DNA from: Prolixibacteraceae bacterium UBA1413
GTDB taxonomy: Bacteria; Bacteroidota; Bacteroidia; Bacteroidales; Prolixibacteraceae
Length of the DNA stretch: 64,000 nucleotides
NCBI GenBank assembly: GCA_002304925.1
Contig: DBPT01000032.1
Span: forward strand, 62,001-126,000
Direction of reading: 5' to 3'
The notes under the pieces: generated by a model
Databases searched by the model: none
What the model was told of the DNA's origin: nothing
Seen by the model: the letters and a program-made list of their open reading frames with translations, nothing else
Shown here: positions 42,464-51,101 of the stretch, piece by piece
Position numbering within the stretch: the first letter of the stretch is position 1
How the letters are laid out: each line of letters begins with the position of its first letter
Made by a program: the position numbers and the translations under genes

Positions 42464-44320
42464 TTGGCAAAGACCATTCCCAATAAAAACGCGGATTACC
42501 TGAAAGGGGTGATCTCGCTTTTACCCGATTTGCCCGGAATTTACCAATATTACGACAATACCGGGATGATCATCTATATTGGAAAGGCTAAAAACCTCAA
42601 GAAAAGAGTAGCCTCCTACTTTACCAAAACCCCCGAAAACCGGAAAACAGCCATGCTGGTCCGCAATATTGCCGAAATACGGCATATGGTGGTCGATTCG
42701 GAAGAAGATGCCCTGCTCCTGGAAAACAACCTGATCAAAAAATATCAGCCTCGCTATAACATCCGGCTAAGAGATGACAAAACCTACCCCTGGTTGTGCA
42801 TTAAAAATGAGCGGTATCCCCGGGTAATTAAAACCCGCCAGGTGATTCGGGACGGATCTGAATATTTCGGTCCCTTTACTTCATGGCTCACCGTGAGCAC
42901 ACTCATGGAATTCTTCAGAAAACTATACAGGCTGCGAACTTGCAACCATCAACTCACAGAAGCAAATATCAAACGGGAAAAATTCAAATTGTGCCTCGAA
43001 TATCATATCGGAAATTGCAAAGGTCCATGTGAAAACCTAATATCCCCTGAAGATTATGACAAGGGAATCGCGGAAATCAGAGATATCCTGAAAGGAAATA
43101 TCTCCTCCGTCATCGGGAAGCTGAAGAACCTCATGCGGCAATATGCCGCAGAATTCCGGTATGAGGAAGCACAGATGATCAAGGAACGGATCGCTGCACT
43201 TGAAAAATATCAGAGCAAATCCACGGTGGTGAGCAATCATATCACAGATGTTGATGTTTTTAGCATCGATGCCGATGATCGCTCGGCAGTGGTCAATTAT
43301 CTCAAAATCATCAGGGGCGCGATCGTGCAAACCTATTCGCTGGAAATCAAAAAACAACTCGATGAGACGCAGGAAGACCTTTTACTGCAAGCGATTGTCG
43401 AAATAAGACAGAAAATTTACAGCAACGCCCGCAAAATCATTGTCCCGTTTAATATCGACTTTGTCCTGAGAAATGTAAAATTCCAGGTTCCCCGGAAAGG
43501 AGATAAATTAAAATTGCTAGAACTATCACAACGAAATGCCCGGTATTTCAGGCTCGAGAAAGAAAGACAAGCTTCCGGCTCACAACCGCTCCGGCATTAT
43601 GAAAGGATCTTGGCACGATTGAAACAGGACCTCCGAATGAAGGATCTTCCGGTAAGAATTGAATGTTTTGACAACAGCAACCTGCAGGGGTCATTCCCTG
43701 TGGCGGCTTGCGTGGTTTTTATCAACGGGAAACCGGCAAAACGCGAATACCGCCATTTTAATGTAAAAAATGTGAAAGGCCCCGATGACTTTGCTTCCAT
43801 GGAAGAGATCATATCGCGCCGCTATCGGAGACAATTGGATGAAAACCAACCCCTCCCGCAATTGATCGTCATCGACGGGGGCAAAGGGCAACTCTCGGCT
43901 GCCACCTCGGCCCTTGAAAAACTCGGTTTGCGGGGAGATATCACCATCATCGGAATCGCCAAAAGACTCGAAGAGATCTATTTCCCGGGAGACCAGATTC
44001 CCCTCTATCTCGATAAAAAGTCAGAATCCCTCAAACTGATTCAGCAACTTCGCGACGAAGCCCACCGGTTTGGTATTACATTTCATCGGCAAAAAAGATC
44101 ATCGGGTTTCCTGGTTTCCGAACTGGACGAGATTGCAGGGATCGGACCCGTCACCTCCCGGAAACTGTTGACCAAATTCAAATCGGTCAAGAATTTACGC
44201 CAATGCTCCTTCGAGGAGCTCTGTGCAGAAACAGGTGCCGTTAAAGCCCGGCTGATCTTGCAACATTTCAGCAACAACCCGGAAACAGGGCCGGAAGAGG
44301 AAACAAATTTGAACGATTAA
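42464..44320 (+). CDS. uvrC: Excinuclease ABC subunit C
   Basis: A 618-residue nuclease of nucleotide excision repair making both incisions. The GIY-YIG domain is at the N-terminus (PGIYQYYDNTGMIIYIGKAK), the UVR domain near 200-240 (RQYAAEFRYEEAQMIKERI), the RNase H-like domain around IECFDNSNLQGSFPVA and IDGGKGQLSAATSAL, and the helix-hairpin-helix pair at GIGPVTSRKLLTKF. The frame opens only with TTG at 42464: TAG lies in frame at 42452. An AGGAG at 42453-42457 is well placed, unusual in this phylum. Confidence 0.94.
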   Translation: MAKTIPNKNADYLKGVISLLPDLPGIYQYYDNTGMIIYIGKAKNLKKRVASYFTKTPENRKTAMLVRNIAEIRHMVVDSEEDALLLENNLIKKYQPRYNIRLRDDKTYPWLCIKNERYPRVIKTRQVIRDGSEYFGPFTSWLTVSTLMEFFRKLYRLRTCNHQLTEANIKREKFKLCLEYHIGNCKGPCENLISPEDYDKGIAEIRDILKGNISSVIGKLKNLMRQYAAEFRYEEAQMIKERIAALEKYQSKSTVVSNHITDVDVFSIDADDRSAVVNYLKIIRGAIVQTYSLEIKKQLDETQEDLLLQAIVEIRQKIYSNARKIIVPFNIDFVLRNVKFQVPRKGDKLKLLELSQRNARYFRLEKERQASGSQPLRHYERILARLKQDLRMKDLPVRIECFDNSNLQGSFPVAACVVFINGKPAKREYRHFNVKNVKGPDDFASMEEIISRRYRRQLDENQPLPQLIVIDGGKGQLSAATSALEKLGLRGDITIIGIAKRLEEIYFPGDQIPLYLDKKSESLKLIQQLRDEAHRFGITFHRQKRSSGFLVSELDEIAGIGPVTSRKLLTKFKSVKNLRQCSFEELCAETGAVKARLILQHFSNNPETGPEEETNLND

Positions 44321-44461
44321 TGTTTCCAATAGGTTTATAATCAGGATAATAACCTTTTGTTTAACAAAATGTATGGCCGGAGAATGCCTGGTCTGAAACG
44401 GTCAGCCTCCAGGGTTCAATCAAAGCGGCAGAAAAAGGTTTATAACAAATGGCGTCCCGAT

Positions 44462-44477
44462 TTTTCCACGTGGAACA
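44462..44477. promoter_or_regulatory. parS-like palindrome 2
   Basis: TTTTCCACGTGGAACA differs from TGTTCCACGTGGAACA at one base. It lies in the gap between the converging uvrC and rsgA genes, 4 bp past the latter's stop, about 2.5 kb from palindrome 1. Two such sites close together are typical of parS clusters. Confidence 0.55.
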
Positions 44478-44480
44478 TTT

Positions 44481-45449
44481 TCAGTAAGCCGGCCGGTATT
44501 TCTGGTCACTTTCGAGGAGTCCGAGATAACTGACAAACCGCGAAACGGCGATATCCCCTTTTTCAACTGCACTTTTGACAGCGCAGCCGGGTTCATGAGT
44601 ATGCGAGCAGTTGTTATACTGACATTCCGATGAAGTCTGAAAGATTTCCCTGAAGTAATGGGAGATTTCCCAGGCTTCCATTTCAAGCATGCCAAAGGCT
44701 TTAATCCCGGGGGTATCGATAATGTAACCGCCGAACCAGAGTTCATGGAGTTCTGAAAAAGTGGTGGTATGTTTTCCCCTTTCATGATAATCTGAAATTT
44801 CGCGTGTTTTCAGTTCAAGCCCTGGCTGTAGTTTGTTGATCAGGGTTGATTTTCCCACACCGCTGTGTCCGTTGAAAACGCTGATTTTCTCTGTCATGTA
44901 TTTCTGAAGTTCATCCAGTCCAGCCCCAGTGGTTGCCGAGGTATGAAGGCAGGTGTACCCGATTTTCCGGTAGATGCGGGACAGCTCTTCAAGTTGTTTG
45001 TTTTGTTCCTGGTCATACAGGTCGGTTTTATTAAAGACCAGGATTACAGGGATTCTGTATGCTTCGGCCGATGCCAGGAAGCGGTCGGTGAAAGTGGTGG
45101 TAGTGACCGGGTAGGCGATGGTGATGATCAGGAAAGCCTGGTCTATGTTAGCGGCGATGATGTGCGCCTGGCGGGAGAGGTTCTGGGATCTGCGGATGAT
45201 GTAGTTTTTCCGTTCATGAACCCTGTAGATCAGTCCGAGCGGAATTGGCCGGTCGCTGCTCTCTTTTTCCAGAAATTCAAAATCGACATAATCCCCTACA
45301 GCAACGGGGCTCGTTGTTTTTAATCCCTTGATTCTGAGGTTGCCCTTGATTTTGCATTCATATTTCAGGCCGTTATCATCTTTAACGGTGAACCAGCTGC
45401 CGGTTGATTTTATGACGATTCCCCTTTTCAATCGGGAGGGATTATTCAT
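44481..45449 (-). CDS. rsgA: Small ribosomal subunit biogenesis GTPase RsgA
   Basis: A 322-residue circularly permuted GTPase that helps mature the 30S subunit. The OB fold comes first (LKRGIVIKSTGSWFTVKD), then G4 VFNKTDLY, G1 FNGHSGVGKSTLINKL, switch and G3 DTPGIKAFG. The C-terminal zinc finger has CQYNNCSHTHEPGC. The ATG at 45449 is preferred over TTG at 45458. It overlaps the end of tdh by 8 bp, so the genes are translationally coupled. It is the last gene of the minus-strand group rbfA / permease / tdh / rsgA. Confidence 0.95.
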   Translation of the reverse strand: MNNPSRLKRGIVIKSTGSWFTVKDDNGLKYECKIKGNLRIKGLKTTSPVAVGDYVDFEFLEKESSDRPIPLGLIYRVHERKNYIIRRSQNLSRQAHIIAANIDQAFLIITIAYPVTTTTFTDRFLASAEAYRIPVILVFNKTDLYDQEQNKQLEELSRIYRKIGYTCLHTSATTGAGLDELQKYMTEKISVFNGHSGVGKSTLINKLQPGLELKTREISDYHERGKHTTTFSELHELWFGGYIIDTPGIKAFGMLEMEAWEISHYFREIFQTSSECQYNNCSHTHEPGCAVKSAVEKGDIAVSRFVSYLGLLESDQKYRPAY

Positions 45450-46473
45450 TCCAGTCAAGGATGATTTTTCCGCTGTTTCCTGATTCCATGATATCGAAGG
45501 CTTCCTGGAATCTTTCGGCTGGGAACCGGTGGGTGATCACCTCTGATATGTCAAGGCCGGTAAGAAGCATCATCTCCATCTGGTACCAGGTTTCATACAT
45601 CTCTCTTCCATAGATACCTTTAAGGGTCAAACCCTTGAATATCACTTTACTCCAGTTGATTTGGGTGGATGATGGAAGGAGTCCGAGAAGGCTTATTTTT
45701 CCGCCGTTGTACATATTATTCACCATATCGTTGAAAGCAACAGGAGAACCGGAACATTCCAGTCCAACATCAAATCCGCCCACCATATGAAGGTTGGTCA
45801 TTTTTTCGCGGAGGTTTTCCCGGGTAGGATCAAGGACCAGGGTGGCTCCCATTTTCATAGCCAGGTTGCGTCGGTATGGGCTGAGGTCGGTTCCTACGAT
45901 ATTTCGGGCGCCTGCGAATTTGCAGATGGCGGCGGCCATGGCGCCGATGGGGCCTCCGATACCTGTGATCAGCACATCTTCACCGAGCAGCGGAAATGAA
46001 AGGGCGGTATGGGTAGCATTCCCCATAGGATCGAGAATGGACAGGATTTCATCTGGAATCCGGGCATCGATGTGGAGTACATTTTTTGACGGAACTGCCA
46101 GATATTCTGCAAATCCCCCGTCCCGGCTGACACCGATTCCGATCGTATTGTCGCAGATATGTTGCCTTCCCCGGCGGCAATTCCTGCAGTATCCACAGGA
46201 GATATGCCCTTCAACGGTCACCCGGTCGCCCTTCTTCACATTGTCTACCTCCGCTCCGGTTTCCACGACGTATCCCATGTATTCATGTCCGATGATCAGC
46301 GGGGTCCTGATGGTCTGCTGTGCCCATTCATCCCATTTGTAAATATGTAAATCAGTACCACAAATAGCTGATTTACTTACTTTTATAAGAACATCATTGG
46401 GGCCGGGCACCGGTATTGGAACTTCTTCCATCCAGATGCCTTTTTCTGGTTTGCTTTTAACCAACGCTTTCAT
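45442..46473 (-). CDS. tdh: L-threonine 3-dehydrogenase
   Basis: A 343-residue zinc alcohol-dehydrogenase-type enzyme (E. coli Tdh is 341) oxidising threonine to 2-amino-3-ketobutyrate with NAD. The catalytic zinc is in SAICGTDLHIYKWDEWAQQT, the structural zinc at CGYCRNCRRGRQHIC, and the NAD-binding GIGGPIGAMAAAI. CGTDLHIYKW is specific for the Tdh branch. The ATG at 46473 (MKALVKSKPEKGIW) is the conserved start; an ATG at 46515 adds an odd tail. No kbl partner (2-amino-3-ketobutyrate ligase) is adjacent. Confidence 0.93.
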   Translation of the reverse strand: MKALVKSKPEKGIWMEEVPIPVPGPNDVLIKVSKSAICGTDLHIYKWDEWAQQTIRTPLIIGHEYMGYVVETGAEVDNVKKGDRVTVEGHISCGYCRNCRRGRQHICDNTIGIGVSRDGGFAEYLAVPSKNVLHIDARIPDEILSILDPMGNATHTALSFPLLGEDVLITGIGGPIGAMAAAICKFAGARNIVGTDLSPYRRNLAMKMGATLVLDPTRENLREKMTNLHMVGGFDVGLECSGSPVAFNDMVNNMYNGGKISLLGLLPSSTQINWSKVIFKGLTLKGIYGREMYETWYQMEMMLLTGLDISEVITHRFPAERFQEAFDIMESGNSGKIILDWNE

Positions 46474-46527
46474 TCGGGTACTTTTTTCAGGAATATGGTT
46501 TACTAAAAATAGCAAAAAAATTTGACT

Positions 46528-47763
46528 TTACTCACGGGCCGAAGGATTCAGCTGCAACTTCTTCCGGGAGAGGTAGCTGACAGGAATCCAGGCAGCGATG
46601 AACCCGATGGTCAAAACCACGGTAAAGATCAGGATCAGGTCCTGAAATTGAATATCAACGGGATAAGCAGAAATGACAAAGGATCCTTCACCGGGAAGCC
46701 TGATAAGTCCGAAACGGATCTGCACCAGGCAAACGGCAATTCCCAGCAATATGCCGGCAAGGGTGCCCACCAGGGAAATCATCCAGCCTTCAAGCAGAAA
46801 AATCCTTTTGATAAGAGGGTCGGAGGCCCCCATACTGCGCAGAATCGTGATGTCTTCCGTTTTGTCAATGATCAGCATGGAAAGGCTGCCGAGAATGTTG
46901 AAGGAAGCAATGACCAGGATGAATGCCAGGATCAGGTAAGTTGCCCATTTTTCCGTTTTCATGGTTTTGTACAGGGCGTCATGTTGCTGGTATTTATTCT
47001 TCACGAGGAATTGTCCGTCTGATTTTTCCAGAATTTCCCTTCGCACCTTTTTTTCAGGCACTCCATTGGCAAGTCTGATCTCCAGGGCGCTGACATGGTT
47101 TCCCGTTTCAAAAAGGGAGGCTGCGAACGAAAGGGGAACAAACACCGTGGTGGCGTCGACTTCTTCGAGGAGGGCAAAAATTCCGGCAGGGAAAGCAAGT
47201 GCTTCATTTAATGCTTTTTCAGGTGAGAAGGAGGCACGCAACCCTTTCCGGGGAACATAAAACCGGATGGGTTCGTTGAAATTGAGGCTTATTCCCAGAT
47301 AGGAAGCCACACCCTGTCCTGCGACAACAAGACTTTCACCGCCTGCTTCAAGACGGAAACCGCCGGCGACAATCAGAGAGTCGATCCCGGTGATTTCACT
47401 GAAATTCTGCGATACCCCCTTCATGGAGGCAATGAATTGCCTCCCCTCATAGGTCAGCAGGGCATTCCCTTCAATCACCCGGGCATAGCTTGCAACTCCC
47501 GGAATGTCATCCAGAACGCCGCTGGCAAGCGAGTCGGGATCGAAAAATTTCCCCTGGGCAGGTACCATTTTCAAGTCGGGATCCAGGATGCTGAAGTAAG
47601 ACTTGATTAATCCGTCGAATCCGTTGAAAACCGACAATACAACCACCAGAGCAAATGTCCCGACACAAATCCCCGTGGCAGCAATTCCCGAGATGATGTT
47701 GATGATATGCTGTTTCTTACCGGAAATCAAATACCGCTTGGCTATGAAAAAAGGCAAATTCAA
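46528..47763 (-). CDS. ABC transporter permease, LolC/LolE-like (FtsX superfamily)
   Basis: A 411-residue membrane protein with four transmembrane helices, one at the start (IINIISGIAATGICVGTFAL) and three at the C-terminus, around a large periplasmic domain. This topology and SVFNGFDGLIKSYFSI match the LolC/LolE family that releases lipoproteins from the inner membrane, and to a lesser extent other MacB-type permeases. The ATPase partner is not in the window. It lies 29 bp after rbfA and about 55 bp before tdh. Confidence 0.86.
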   Translation of the reverse strand: MNLPFFIAKRYLISGKKQHIINIISGIAATGICVGTFALVVVLSVFNGFDGLIKSYFSILDPDLKMVPAQGKFFDPDSLASGVLDDIPGVASYARVIEGNALLTYEGRQFIASMKGVSQNFSEITGIDSLIVAGGFRLEAGGESLVVAGQGVASYLGISLNFNEPIRFYVPRKGLRASFSPEKALNEALAFPAGIFALLEEVDATTVFVPLSFAASLFETGNHVSALEIRLANGVPEKKVRREILEKSDGQFLVKNKYQQHDALYKTMKTEKWATYLILAFILVIASFNILGSLSMLIIDKTEDITILRSMGASDPLIKRIFLLEGWMISLVGTLAGILLGIAVCLVQIRFGLIRLPGEGSFVISAYPVDIQFQDLILIFTVVLTIGFIAAWIPVSYLSRKKLQLNPSARE

Positions 47764-47792
47764 GGGCGCTCTGTATTTTTGCCGGCCGGGGA

Positions 47793-48137
47793 TTATTTCT
47801 CCAGCAACCGGTCGATATTTTCCAGATAATTAAAACTGTCGTCAATAAAAAATTCCAGGTTCGGAATAATACGTAGTTGCTTTGCTACTTTGTTTCCTAA
47901 CAAACCCCGGATATTTTTGGTTATATGTTTTATATGGTTCATTGTGTCATTCGCCTTTTCGGGCGGATAGATACTCAGGTAACATCGTGCCAGCGACAGG
48001 TCGCTAGTAATCCGGACAACCGTGACGCTGATAAGGAGGTTGTTGAATTCCGATTTCAGTTCCCTGAGGAATAATCCGGCCATCTCCTTTTGGATAAGCC
48101 GGGCTATTTTATTCTGTCGTGTGGTGAATTGTTCCAT
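47793..48137 (-). CDS. rbfA: Ribosome-binding factor A
   Basis: A 114-residue KH-domain protein for 30S maturation and cold adaptation. It starts TTRQNKIARLIQKEMAGLF and has the core SVTVVRITSDLSLARCYLSI with the helix KHITKNIRGLLGNKVAKQLR. Length is normal. It leads the minus-strand group rbfA / LolC-like permease / tdh / rsgA, two of them ribosome assembly factors. A TACTTTTG -7 box (48164-48157) lies 20 bp upstream of the ATG. Confidence 0.94.
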   Translation of the reverse strand: MEQFTTRQNKIARLIQKEMAGLFLRELKSEFNNLLISVTVVRITSDLSLARCYLSIYPPEKANDTMNHIKHITKNIRGLLGNKVAKQLRIIPNLEFFIDDSFNYLENIDRLLEK

Positions 48138-48156
48138 AGTACGTACTTATAATTTC

Positions 48157-48164
48157 CAAAAGTA
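48157..48164 (-). promoter_or_regulatory. Candidate -7 box of rbfA
   Basis: Minus strand TACTTTTG fits TAnnTTTG, 20 bp from the ATG at 48137. No -33 element is apparent. Confidence 0.35.
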
Positions 48165-48264
48165 CATTTTTTTAGCTGAAGTCAGGGTAAAAAAGAGAGG
48201 TGGCTTCGGTAACCGGGAATCACATTTATTCCGTATTTTAGGAAATCGTTTCAGGAGTTTGAAT

Positions 48265-48765
48265 ATGCGTACAATTAAAATCGAGGACAGGAGTGAGATG
48301 GAAACGATCATTCGTTCCTGCAAGACCTGTTACCTTGCCATGTGTAAGGGTGAGCAGCCCTATGTGCTGCCTATGAATTTTGCCCTTGACGGGGATTCTG
48401 TTCTGTTACATTCCGCGCAGTCGGGGCGGATGTGGGATACTTTGAAGAAGAATCCGAAGGTATGTCTGAACTGGACCCTTGGGGAGGAACTGGCATGGCA
48501 GGATGCCCATATTGGCTGCAGTTACCGGGTCAAGTCGCAATCGGTTCTGGTGGAAGGGATTGCGGAATTTGTAGAGAATTCAGATGAAAAAGAGGAGTGC
48601 ATGGGAAAAATAATGGCCCAATACAGCTCGCGTTCTTTTAAATTCAACGCTCCGTCCATTTTCAATGTAGGGGTTATCAGGGTTCGTATCCTGAAAATCA
48701 GTGCCCGCAGGTTTGGTGCCAGGGCGGAGACACCCTGGAAAAAGAGAGGGGAGGATCATGCGTAA
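48265..48765 (+). CDS. Pyridoxamine 5'-phosphate oxidase-like flavoprotein, NimA-like
   Basis: A 166-residue split-barrel FMN protein of the PNPOx-like / nitroimidazole-resistance family. The pattern CYLAMCKGEQPYVLPMNFAL and FNAPSIFNVGVIRVRILKIS fits the family in Bacteroidota. Some members reduce nitroimidazoles, but most act on unknown substrates; resistance should not be assumed. The frame is open further upstream, but AGGAG at 48253-48257 and the family N-terminus favour the ATG at 48265. It is the first of two plus-strand genes facing the rbfA group. Confidence 0.85.
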   Translation: MRTIKIEDRSEMETIIRSCKTCYLAMCKGEQPYVLPMNFALDGDSVLLHSAQSGRMWDTLKKNPKVCLNWTLGEELAWQDAHIGCSYRVKSQSVLVEGIAEFVENSDEKEECMGKIMAQYSSRSFKFNAPSIFNVGVIRVRILKISARRFGARAETPWKKRGEDHA

Positions 48766-48804
48766 CGTGGAGATCAGGAAACAGCCACCTTATTGAATCA
48801 TTCT

Positions 48805-49836
48805 ATGATTTTTGTAACAGGAGGTACTGGACTAGTGGGGAGTCATTTGTTGCTGTCGCTTGTCCGGCAAAATGACAGGGTGCGTGCGTTGAAGCGTAAG
48901 GTCAGCCGTACTGACGGGGTAAAGAAGGTCTTTGGGTATTATGTCCCTGATCCCGAAAGGTTTTTCAGCAGGATAGAGTGGGTGGAGGGGGACATCCATG
49001 ACATATACTCTCTGGAGAAGGGTTTTCAGGGGGTGGAGCTGATCTATCATTGCGCAGCCGTTGTCTCTTTTGAAAGCCGGGAAAGGAAACGGATACTTTA
49101 CAACAACATCGAAGGAACAGCCAATGTGGTAAATGCAGCGATTTCCTGCGGGGTGAAAAGGATATGTCATGTGAGTTCCAATGCAGCGTTGGGTACAACA
49201 ATCGACGGGATGGCGGTGACGGAAGAGACCGGCTGGGTACCTTCCCGGAAAAATTCAGGATATTCGGAAAGCAAATTCTTTTCAGAAGCGGAAGTCTGGC
49301 GGGGCGTGGAAGAAGGACTGGAAGCGGTCGTGGTGAATCCTTCCTTTATCATAGGACCCGGTGACTGGGATCGCGGGAGCACCACCTTCTTCCGGTTGAT
49401 TGACAGGGGATTAAAGTTTTATACCCGCGGGATTACCGGTTTTGTCGATGTCAGGGATGTTGTGGATACCATGCTGTTGTTAACCGACAGCAAAAATTTC
49501 GAAATAGCCGTCAACCAGAAATTCCTGATCTCGGCCGAAAATGTTGCCTATCGTGATATTTTCAGGCAGATCGCCGCGGCTTTGGGGAAACCGGCGCCTC
49601 CATATTTTGCTTCCGGCTTCCTCCTTGCAATTGCATGGAGGGCAGCGGCCTTATGGTCATGGATAATCGGCAAGCCTGCCCGGATTACTAGGGAAGCGTT
49701 GACAAATTCCAATGCGGAAGTCTTTTATGACGGATCGAAGATCACCCGTTTGTTTGGGTTCAGATACAGAAGCATTCCGGATGCCATTGCGCATACGGCT
49801 GCCTGTTATATAAAAGACAAAACGGGAGATTCCTGA
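48805..49836 (+). CDS. NAD(P)-dependent epimerase/dehydratase, extended SDR family
   Basis: A 343-residue Rossmann protein related to dihydroflavonol reductases and 3-beta-hydroxysteroid dehydrogenases. The nucleotide motif is MIFVTGGTGLVGSHLL, the active site is YSESKFFSE (YxxxK), and VVNPSFIIGPGD follows. A long hydrophobic helix at GFLLAIAWRAAALWSWIIGK near the C-terminus is a common extra in this group. The substrate is unknown. The ATG at 48805 is preferred over the TTG at 48793. It converges with the universal stress protein gene, 2 bp apart. Confidence 0.88.
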   Translation: MIFVTGGTGLVGSHLLLSLVRQNDRVRALKRKVSRTDGVKKVFGYYVPDPERFFSRIEWVEGDIHDIYSLEKGFQGVELIYHCAAVVSFESRERKRILYNNIEGTANVVNAAISCGVKRICHVSSNAALGTTIDGMAVTEETGWVPSRKNSGYSESKFFSEAEVWRGVEEGLEAVVVNPSFIIGPGDWDRGSTTFFRLIDRGLKFYTRGITGFVDVRDVVDTMLLLTDSKNFEIAVNQKFLISAENVAYRDIFRQIAAALGKPAPPYFASGFLLAIAWRAAALWSWIIGKPARITREALTNSNAEVFYDGSKITRLFGFRYRSIPDAIAHTAACYIKDKTGDS

Positions 49837-49838
49837 TG

Positions 49839-50948
49839 TCAGGCATGAAACACCAGGAGCGGAATGGTGGTGTGGAACAACATTTTCCGGGCGATACTCG
49901 GATTGAAGATCCTTGCCAGCATGTTTCTTTTCCGGGTAGTAAGAGAGAAGACGTCGATTTGATGTTCCGAGATGAATTTCTGCAGTTCGCTTAAAATGTC
50001 TTCTCCGATAATCAGGTGGCATTCGAATTTTTTATCCTGGTATTTTGAACGCAGAATATCCTTCATTCCCTTCAGCCGGGCCATGTCCCACACCGGCTCT
50101 TCGCTCCGGCCCACATGGACACAATGGATTTCCGCTTCATAGGGTCTGATGATCCGCATCAGTTTTTCGATGGCCACGAAGTCTTTTTCGTCGAAGTTAG
50201 TGGCATAGAGGATTTTATGAAAATTCTCAGCGATATCTGCGCGTGTTTCAGCAGGAATGACAAGCACGGGAACCCGGGCAGAAATGATAATTTCGGCAGT
50301 TACGCTTCCGATGATGTCGAGTTCTTTTCCCGCCTTTCCCAGGGTTCCCATTACGATGACCATGACCTGGTGCCTGTGGGCAAAGGAGAGAATGTCATCC
50401 CTGGCATCGCCGGCCTTGATGATGTATTCGGTTTCCACACCGCTCCAGGCCTCAGCGGAACAAAGCCGGATCAGTTCCTTCAGGAAGGTTTCCATATGGC
50501 CCTGCGCCGTTTTTTCGGCATTCTCCAGATGTGCCATCAGTCCAGTGTCAAAAGCATATACATCGCTGAAGGGAACGGAATAAACGATGGGATTGGGATA
50601 TGCGTGAAAGAGGACCATTTTGGCATTCACTTTCCGGGCAATGTCAAAGGCGACTTTGGCTGCCTTGAGGGAATAATCTGAAAAATCAACAGGTACCAGG
50701 ATTTGGCGTTCCGATTCTTTCAGGGGAGGATGCCGGGGGGATGATTTTCCCAGGAACTTTTCCAGGATGGGAAAAGCGTTTTCGAGGTCATCTTCACGGA
50801 TTTGGACGCGGACTGCCATGGCTGAGGTGCCTTCAAGAAGGTTTAAGTCTTCCAGGACGCATTCGATCTTTTCTTTTTCAAGCAGGGTTTTCAGCATTTG
50901 TGCTTTTACAAAGGGCAGTGTTGCAATGGTCAGAAGTTTCTTGTTCAT
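49839..50948 (-). CDS. Universal stress protein with N-terminal DUF2007-like domain and two Usp domains
   Basis: A 369-residue protein. Residues 1-80 resemble DUF2007 signal-transducing domains (TIATLPFVKAQMLKTLLEKE, then ECVLEDLNL). The first Usp domain runs about 85-235 (ILVPVDFSDYSLKAAKVAFD, then MGTLGK, SVTAEIIISARVPVLVIP), the second about 240-369 (ILYATNFDEKDFVAIEKLMR, ending TTIPLLVFHA). The ATP-type GxxGxxxS signature is only partly kept in domain one. The ATG at 50948 is the conserved start. A fused Usp pair usually forms a pseudo-dimer. The link between DUF2007 and Usp is unusual and noted as a finding. Confidence 0.85.
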   Translation of the reverse strand: MNKKLLTIATLPFVKAQMLKTLLEKEKIECVLEDLNLLEGTSAMAVRVQIREDDLENAFPILEKFLGKSSPRHPPLKESERQILVPVDFSDYSLKAAKVAFDIARKVNAKMVLFHAYPNPIVYSVPFSDVYAFDTGLMAHLENAEKTAQGHMETFLKELIRLCSAEAWSGVETEYIIKAGDARDDILSFAHRHQVMVIVMGTLGKAGKELDIIGSVTAEIIISARVPVLVIPAETRADIAENFHKILYATNFDEKDFVAIEKLMRIIRPYEAEIHCVHVGRSEEPVWDMARLKGMKDILRSKYQDKKFECHLIIGEDILSELQKFISEHQIDVFSLTTRKRNMLARIFNPSIARKMLFHTTIPLLVFHA

Positions 50949-51101
50949 GGCGGTCTGTTTTAAACTGTTGCCAAAGTATTCGTGAAAACCGCGCAAGAAG
51001 TTACACTATGGCGGCTTAAATCAAAGGCAAAGTCTGAAAAAAGGGTGCGTGCAGGGTTATTTCACCTGCAGGCACCCTTAGGATACGGCAAATTCAGGTT
51101 A

